From NCBI GenBank assembly GCA_964374095.1, contig CAYJXJ010000003.1:1-63077 (forward strand): 63,077 bases of DNA. Direction: 5' to 3'. Position numbers and translations under genes: made by a program. Positions 1 through 9,000 of this stretch are shown here, piece after piece (positions within the stretch are counted from its first letter, which is position 1; each line of letters starts with the position of its first letter). The notes under the pieces are model-generated. The model was given only the letters and a program-made list of their open reading frames with translations. It was not told the origin of the DNA and made no database searches. Origin of the DNA: CAYJXJ01 sp964374095 (GTDB lineage: Bacteria > Elusimicrobiota > Elusimicrobia > UBA1565 > UBA9628).

Positions 1-10
1 AGGGGAGACT

Positions 11-3000
11 CTACCATTTCTCGTCGGGAGACCGGCTTAAGTGAACGGCATTGGGGCTTACCGTGAAGGATTGCTCCCCTAAGTTGGGCGGCCCTCGGAC
101 ATCGACATACGCCGCTTTCCCATAGGCTTCGTACTCCAGCCGTTCCTGAACGATTGCCTGGGCATCCGCTAGGGCAACGATGGAGCCCAGTGCATCCGCG
201 TGGAAGAAGAACTCTTGCCCGCCTTGGTTCATGGTCAGAGGCTCATCGATTCCCGGTCCGTGGGTGAACAGCGCCACAAGGTTGTTGCTGCCATCCAGCA
301 TGGCCAGAATGTCCTCGCTGTCGTAGACGTAACGGAGCGCTTGGCTCGCCAGCGCCCCTGTTGACTTCTCTATCCGCCGCCCTAGGGCGTCATGCTGGTA
401 GCTCGCCAGAATCCCATTTGGCAACTCGGCCCTGATGAGCCGGTTCTCGCTGTCGTAGGCGTAGGCCGTCGCCGTTGCCGTGAGCCTGTCGGTCCTCGCG
501 GTCAAATTGCCGTTGGGGTCGTGCGTGAACGTGAAACTGCTGTTGGACTGGAGCCGGTTCGCGGCACCGTAGGTGTAGCCTGTGATATTGGCGTCCGCCA
601 GCCTGTTTCCCACCGCGTCGTAGCTGAAGGCCTCATTCTTCGTTCCGATGCTGCTCGCTTGCGGGTGCGCCGCGCTCACCAGTCGGTGCAAGTTGTCATA
701 GCCGTAAGTGTGCGTCCCGGTTTGGTCCCGCATGCTCGTGCGATTGCCCGCGGTGTCGTAGGCGTACTCGGCAAAGGCCAGCACGGCGTTGTCGCCCACC
801 CGCCGGTGCAGTATCTGCGTGATCTGGGAGCCCGCATCATAGGCATACGTCGTTTCGATCCCATTGGGATATCCGAGCTTGGTTCGTCTGCCGAGGCCGT
901 CATAGGCGAAGGTGAAGATACGTCCATGTGGGTTGACGATCTTGGTCAGCCGGTTGAGCGTATCGTACTCGTAGCCGAAATTCCCCCAGGGCGTCGTCAT
1001 CCTGGTCCGGTTGCCGTTGGCGTCGTAGGCGTAGCCTATGATGGCCTGGAACCCGCCCGGCAGAGTCTGCTTGCTCTGGGTCAGCCGGTACAAGGCATCG
1101 TAGGTCATTTCCACGATGCTCCCGTTGTGGTGCGCGACCCGGGTCAGGTTGCCCACCGGGTCGTAGGCGTAGGTGATCGTCCCCTCCGGCAGGGTCTTGG
1201 CGACCCGCCTGTTTAGGGCGTCGTACTGGAACGTGATCGTCTGCCCCTTAGCGTCGATCACGTTGGTCAGGTTGCTCATCTTGTCGTAGGCAAAGGTCTT
1301 GGCCTGGTTCAGGGCGTTGGTGACCGACGTGAGCCGGCCGACCACGTCATATCCGAACGTGGTGGATTGGGTTTTAGCGTCCGTCACGGTCTGAAGCTGC
1401 CTCTGCCCCGGGCCGGGGATGTATCCGTAGTTCGTGATCCCGTTCAAGGCATCCTTGATTTGGGTCAGGTTACCCATGGCGTCGTACTGTAAATTCGTGA
1501 TCTTGCCCGCCGGGTCCGTGTTCCTGGTAACCCGGCTCAAAGCGTCCCGCTCCATCACCGTGGTCCTGCCGAGCGGGTCCGTCACCCCCCTCAATGCGCC
1601 GTTGTTGTCGTAAACGAACGACGCGATGTTTCCCAGGGGGTCCTTGACCCCCGTCACATGCCCCTGCTTGTCGTAGGCCAGCACGGTGGACGCGCCCAAG
1701 GCGTCCCGCGCCTGGATCAGATTGCCCTTGGCGTCGTAGAACAGGTTCGTCTTGTTTCCTTTGGCGTCGGTGACCTGCGTCGGATTGTTGAACGTGGGCT
1801 CGTAGATCGCCTGAACCGTCTGCAAGAGCGGGTCCGTCACGGCCGTCACGTTGCTGTTGGTGTCGTAGCGCAAGCTCGTAGTCCTTCCCAACGGGTCCTT
1901 CACGCTCGTCAGCCGCATGTCCCCATCGTAGGTGTAGAAGGTCTCGCCGAGCAAGGCGTCTTGCAACCGCGTGATCCTTCTCAGCCCGCTGATCTCGGTC
2001 CAGTCGTTACGGGTGCTCCGGCCCAGGGCGTCAATGATATGGGTGCGCTGCGCGCCCTCGGTGTAGTTATAGATCAGCGCCCCCTCGCCTCCCTCCCACG
2101 TCACCGTGCTGACCTTGTTGGCGTTTAAACCGGCCAACTCCGCAAACGGGGAGTAGTAGAAATACCGGAACTTGGCCCCGTTGGGGTAATGGATCTGCGT
2201 CATGCGGTTCTGGCCGTCATACTGATAGCGCGTGGTGTCGCCGTTGGCGTCGATGTCGTCGGTCCGTTGGCCGAGAGCATCGTAAAGATGGCGGGTCACC
2301 CTACCCGCCTGATCCGTCACGGAGTCGATCTTGCCCGCCGCGTTGTAGGTGTAGCTCATGAACCGGCCGTGGATGTCCTGAGCCCTTGTGATCCGGCCTT
2401 GCCCGTCGCGCTCATAGCTGACGAAGTTCCCGTTGGGGTCGGTCATCAGCCCGGCGCGGTAGTCCGTTGGGAACCTGGCGTAACGCGTGGTCGTGCCGTC
2501 GGGGTAGCGCTGGACCAGGCTCGTGGGGCTGCCTCCCTCGGTGTCGAGCCCCACCAGCTTGGTGAGCGTGTTGACCGGCTGGGCGTAGAACGCCGTCATG
2601 CCGCCGGCCGGAGCGTTGAGCGGATGAAATATCCTCTCATTGCCGTCGCCGTCCCGGTGGGTCATGGACCCGGCGCCGTCGCGCTTGACGCGCTCGTGCA
2701 TGTCGCTGTACCAGCCCCGGCCCCACTCGCCGTCCTCCGGCCCTTCGGTGCTGAAACGCGGCGTGGCGTTCAGGCCGAAGGAACCGCTGGGCTGGCAGTC
2801 CGGGGGACCCGAACCAGTGCAAAAGCCCTTGGTTGCATCGCACCCGCCAGGACCGCCTCCACCCCCCGCGCCGCCACCCCCGCCACTGCCGCCACCTCCA
2901 CTTCCACCTCCACCGCTACCCCCGCCACTGCCGCCTCCACCGCCACCGCCACTGCCTCCGCCATTGCCTCGCCCTGACGTCGCCCCCTGCGCCCCGCCGC

Positions 3001-6000
3001 CACCGCACCCCCCACCACGCGGCGTTACGCTCTCCCCGGGCCCCACCGCGCTCGCGAACTTCGGGCCACCCTCATAGTCGAAGCCCGCCCCGCCCGCGGT
3101 GTGGATGAACGGCGTCACCAGGACGCGCCCGCAGTCGTCCCCCGCGCTCACCGTGGTCCCCGGCCAGGTAGCGCCGATCAGCGCTTTGGCCGCGCAAGGA
3201 TACAACGCCGCAAGAATCGCCAGCATGCTCGGGCAACTCGCGTGCGCCAAATGGACTTTCGCGGGGATGATGACCGTCTGCCCGGCTCGAATCTCGGGGA
3301 TTTCATTCACCGCCAACTTGACTTCGATGCCGCTTCCCAGCGGAAACTTGACCTTGACGTTGAACGCCGACACGAAGCCCTTGTTGGTGATGGTAAACTG
3401 CGTCTGCACCGTCTGCCCCGCCTCCATGGCCAAGACCATGCCCGGCGGGTCCATCACCAAGACCGGGGCCGGCACGTCGGTCTTGAACGTCGCCTGGAGC
3501 ACGATGTCGTACTTGTCCGTGATCCGCGTAGGCGTCACCGAGAACTCATAGGTCACGGTAGCCGTAGGCAGGAGCGTTTCAATCTCTTTGGTCAGCCCCG
3601 GCTCGATGACCAGCGTGCTGTCCTGCGTCAAGAACCCCTTGGCCTCCACCCGCCACGCGTACTTGCCCGAAGGGGCGTCCACGATCCGCGCCAAGCCGTT
3701 TGAATCGGCCGCAGCCCGGAAGCTCAAGCCCTCGACGTCCAGGCTCGTGATCGTCACCACCGCCCCCGCGATGGGCACGCCCTGCCCGGTCGCGCTGCGC
3801 GGCTTGTCCGCGTTGATCACGCTGAAGGCCGCGTTGCCCTTGCGCGTCGAAGTGACGGCCACGGCGGCCAGTATGGGCACGGGCGCGAGGTTAAGCGCGG
3901 TGATCTGAAGCAAGGGATTGGGCTCGTAGGTTCCGTTGGGCAGCGCGGCGGGCGGCGCGAACACCAGCGTAAAGTTCACGTTGGCTCCCGGCGCGAGGTC
4001 GCCGATCTCGGTGCTTCCCCGGACTTCCACCCAGTCCAAGGCCGGAGGCGTCAGCGCAATTCCGCGCCAGGCGTGAAAGCCCTTGTTCTCGATCCTGACC
4101 GCCACCTCGCGCGTTTCCCCTCCCAGCATGCCGATAGAAAAACTCTGCGGGCTCACCGCCGGTATGGGCTGGGCCGGGACCACGTCCACGGTAACGGTGA
4201 TGTGGCGCTCGAAGCCATGGGACTCCCGGACAAAAAGTATAAACGTCGAACTTGAAGCCGTTGGACTCGCGCTCAAGGTCAGGCGCAGGTCGGCTCTGGC
4301 CCCTGCCGGGAGGGTCCCCGGCAGGGTGCGGGTGTCCACCGCCAAGACCACGCCCGCCCCGGTTACTAAGGAAGTGCTCAACGTCAACCCCTCCAGCTCG
4401 GCGGCCCCCGTGTTCACCAGCCCCGCCACGAAGGAAAGCGCGCTGTTCTGCGCCATGGTCCCGGCCAGGCTCGAGCTCTCGAACCCGAAGCCCACCATGG
4501 TGAACGTGGACAGCCCCCCGTGCGTGACCACGTCCGGGTGCGAGCCGAAGGCCGTGTAGATGCCGGCTTCGTTGGGAAGCGGGAAGAACAGCGCGCGATA
4601 CGCCCCCGAGCTGTCCGTCACCGCGTTCACGTGCCGGTCGAAGCCGTTGGCCGCGAGGTGCACGCTCACCGGGGCGTTAGGCACGGGCGCCTGCGAATCG
4701 TCAAAAGCCAGCCCCTCGACCTCCACCCGCTCGCCCTGGTCGTACACCGCCTTGTCCGAGAAGGCCGTAACGCGGTAGGGCACCGACTCCACCACGCCCT
4801 GGGCCGTGGAGCTTCGGAAGCTCCGTGCGCCCTTCACGGCCTGGTTGCCACCGAGCTGAAACGTCGGCGTGCTCACCGCGGCCGTGACGTTGAGGCTCGC
4901 CCCGACCGTGTTGGGCACGAGCACGAGCACCGGGTCGAGCAGGACGCTCGACTTGGGCGGCACCGTGACGTAGAACACCTGCCGCGCAAAATTGAAGGAA
5001 GACCTTGCCCCGTTGCCGGTCTGCTTGAGGCCCGCGGAGGCGAAGAGCGTGCCCGCGCTCGTCTCCAAGAGTATCTGAACCTCCTGGGTGGGCAAGACAA
5101 CCCCGCCCTCCGCCTCGGCCGTGATCACGTCCATGGGCGCGGTCCCGCGGTTGTGCACCCGCACCCGCGCCGGGCTGAAGGTACCCGCCGTCAGGGCGTC
5201 GGGGAATACTTCAAGGAAAGGCTCGACCGGATCGACGGCCAGGACCGGGAAGCTCCGCTCGAGGACCACCTTGGCGCCCAGGTCCGTGGGCAGGTCCACC
5301 CGGACCCGGAGGGACGAACGCTCCGGCAGGTCCTTGGGAACTGAGAGAACACCCTTGAGCGCCGCGGCCCCGCCGGGCGCGGCGAAACCCCCCGGAACCG
5401 CGGCCTCGGCGGCTTTGCCTTGGTCCGTCAGAATAGTGATCAGGGCGTCACCAAAAGTGACGCCCTGTGCTCCGGTGTTCACGGCTTGCACGGCAACGGC
5501 GTCAAGGAACCCGCGCGTCAAAGTGTGCGTGGCCATTAATAGGAGCGCGGAGGGCACCGAAGCCCGGGCCTTGGGACCCTCCGCGCCGGCGGCGTCCGCG
5601 GCCGAGACCTCATACGCCTGTCCCACGGCACTCACGCCGGGGTCCTCGAAGGACGTCGCGGCGTGCAGGCTGGCGCTGATCCGTTGTCCGTCCCTGTAGA
5701 CCCGATAAGCGATCACGTCGGGCTCCGGGCTCTCCCAGGAGAGCCGCGCCGAATCCCCCACGACCACGGCCAGGGCTCTAGGCGCGAGCGGGCCGATCTG
5801 GAGCCGGAAGCTCAGCGTCGCGCTGGAGACGTTGCCGGCCTTGTCCGCCGCGCTCCCGGAGAGGAAGTAGGAGCCGTTCCTGGCGATGGGGTCCCCGCTC
5901 CGGTATGGAACGCTGTCGCTGAAAAGGCTGTTGGCAAGGAGAAAGGAGGAAGTCTGAAGGTTGAGGTCGGCGGCCGTTATGTCCACCGCGACCGGAACCG

Positions 6001-9000
6001 AGCTGACGATCACCGCGCCCGGAGCGATCCCCGACAGCGCGACCAGGGGCGCGGTCTTGTCCAACGTGAAAGTCACAGTCGAGCTCCCCCCGACGCCGCC
6101 CAAAGTCGCGGCGGTGACGTTTAGGACATGCGGCCCTTCCGCCGACACCCGCGTCCCGGAGACGAACGGCGCGCCGTCGAGACGGCCCTTCACCGAGGCC
6201 GCGTCGAGGTTGGGGTCGGAAGCCGAGAATGCAGGAAATACGTCGGTCTTGAAGAACCCGCCGTCCGCGACCCCGGCGATCGTAATGACCGGGGCCGAGC
6301 GGTCCCAGACCAGGGCCGCGGCGAAGGCGGGCGCGCTCTCATTGCCCGCCACATCAAGGGAGGTGGCCGCGTAGAAGTAGGTTCCGTTGACCGCGGGCGA
6401 CTCGGTGACGGGCGGGGCCGCGCTCCTGAAAGCAATCCCCGAAACGCTCGTCATCGGGAAGGTCGCCCGGTAGAGCCGGAAGCTCGCGGTGTCGGTGCCG
6501 GCGGCCTGCCAGTCGATCTCGATGTTGCCGAAGGCGTTGACGACGGCGGTCAGGGCCGTCGGCGGCGGCGGCGGTGTGGCGCGCGCAAAGACGATGGGAT
6601 CGGTGGCCAGGGACTCGTTGCCGGCTCGGTCCACGGAGCTGACCCGGTATTGGTGCTCGCCCTCCGTGGCCTGGTCGAGGAAGGCGCCGCTGCCGTCCGG
6701 GGCCGGAGGGACCCCGTCGGCGACCAACAGCACGTCGCGATAGACCCGGTAGAAGGCCGGCCGCTCGCCCAAGGGAGCGCTCCACGCGACCGACACTTGG
6801 GCGGCGGGCAAGGGGTTGGCGCGCACCGCCTCGGGCGGGTCGGGCGCGATGGTGTCGATGATAAAGACCGTCGTCCCGCCGAGGAGGGAAGTCCCGACGT
6901 TGCCCAGGCGGTCCTCGGCGCTGAAGGCGAGGCGGGCCAAACCCTCCCCGGTCAGACGGTCGATCTGTACGGTTCCGGCCCAAGTCCTAGAGTCGAAAGG
7001 CGCGGTCGAGGAAAGCGGAACCTGCACCGTAGTCCCCTGGGAAATGAAGCTCAGGGTCGGGGTGGAGAGGGCCGGCTCGTCGAGGGCCAGGTTGAAAGTC
7101 AGGGGGCCCAAGGACAGCGGAGAAGCCTTGGAGAGGTTCAGCGTCGCTTTGGGACCCACGGTGTCCACCAGCAAGGTCCCCGCGCTGACGGACCGCCCCA
7201 CGTTGCCGGAGAGGTCCGCGCCCTCGAAGGAGAACAACCCCGCGCCCTGCCCCATGCCCGCGGTCACGGCCAAGGTCGAGCGCCACAGGGTCGCGGTGAT
7301 CGGGGTCAGGTTGAGGGCCAGCGGCCCGCCGAGCGGGGGCGTGAATGTGAAGACGGGCGGCTCGGACAGAGGCTCGGTAATCGTGAACTCCGGCTGGTAT
7401 ATCCCGGGACCGACGGGCTGGGGGGTCGAGAATCGCACGGCCGCCGCCGGCGGCACGCCGTCGGTCAGGACGTAGACCACGTCGGAGAGGGCGCTCTCGT
7501 TCAAGACGCGGTCCGCGGCGGTCACGGCGTAGAAGTAGAGGCCGTCGGCGGCCGGAAGCTCCTCGAAGAAGAGAGCGGCGAATTGGTCGGCCGCGCGCAA
7601 GGCCGGCGGGGCGGGCGTTCCGGCCGTGAGGTCCGTGTCGGTCGTGGAGCGGTAGACCCGGTAGAAGCTCGGGGTCTTGCCCGTGAAGGGGGCGGACCAC
7701 TCCACGCGGGCGCCGCCTCCCGGAGTCCCCGAGGCCGAGGGCAGGGCGGGCGAATCCGGGGCCGTGGCCGCGAAGGTCACGCTCACGGCCCGCGAGGGCG
7801 GACCGAAGCCCCGGCTCTCGAAGGCCGCGGCCGTGAGGAGCAAGTCCCCCTCGTAGGGCAGGGTCGCGGGAGCGAGCTGCCAGGCGCCGCCGGCCACCGC
7901 GGCCGCGGCCAGGTCCAGGCCGTCGACCATGAAGGCGACCGTGGTCCCGTTCACGGCGGAGCCGGAGACGTTGACCGTGGCGACCCGGGTCGTGAAGCCG
8001 TCGGAGGGGGAAAGGATGACAGGCGCCGGGGGCGGGGCGTAGTTGAGCAGAATTGTCCTCGAAATTTGGCCCTCGTTTCCCGAGGCGTCCTGGGCCGCGG
8101 CGCGGACCAAGCGCTCCCCGTCCGGAAAGCCCCGGGTGTCCCAGATGAATGAATACGGGGCCTCGGTCACGACCGCCAGCGTGGCTCCGTCGACCGAGAA
8201 CACCACCCGGACGACGCCCACGTCGTCGACGGCCGTGACCGTGACGCCCCGGGGCCGGGAAACGAGCTGGCCGGGAGCCAGGTCGATGGAGGTGACGGTG
8301 GGCGCGACCGGGTCGAAGATGGCGACGTTGGAGAGTTCCGAGAGGTTGCCGGCCCCGTCCTCGGAGCGCACCGCGAAGTAGCGCGCCCCTCCGGTGCTCG
8401 CCGCCACCGTGAAGCCCGCGGTCGAGCCGGCGCTCACCAGGCTCGGGATCGTCTCCGAGGAGGTCCCGGCGTCGAAGACCCCGTTGGTCGAGGAGAGAAG
8501 AAAATAGCGCGCCACACCCGTGACGTCGTCGAAGGGCGCGGTCCAGGCCAGGTCGAGTTCTCCCGCCTCGCGCCGGACCGCGGCCACGCGCAAATCGGCG
8601 ATGGTCTGGGGCGGCTCAAAATCGGCGGCGACCGCGGCCGAGGCCGGCGCGCCCTCCGCCCCGGCGGCGTTGACCCCGCTCACGCGGTAGAAGTAGGCGG
8701 CGGACGGGCCCAGGGCGTCGCTGTGGAATGTCTCCGTGGTGGAGGCGACAAGGTCGAAGGTTCCCGACTCGCTCTGGATCGCCCGCCGGATGTTGAAGGA
8801 AACGGCCGGGACCCCGGAGACGGCGGGTTCCCAGGTTAGCAGGACCGTCCGGCCCGGCCGGTCGAGCTCCGCCCGCAGGTTGACCGGCGGGTCGGGCGGC
8901 GCGGGCAGAGTCCTGGTCGAACCGATCTCAGAGTAGTCCGAGGCAATCTGGTTGCCGTTGAACGCCCGCACCCGCGCCTCGTAGACGGTATCCGGGGCCA

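Noticed and set aside
2838..3025. Vector or synthetic linker contamination
   Set aside because: The GGGGS-like stretch is in frame within a continuous natural gene, codons vary, and flanking sequence is normal.
6128..8152. A 674-codon plus-strand open frame inside the RHS gene
   Set aside because: It mirrors the fibronectin-like repeats of the minus-strand gene and has no independent coding character.
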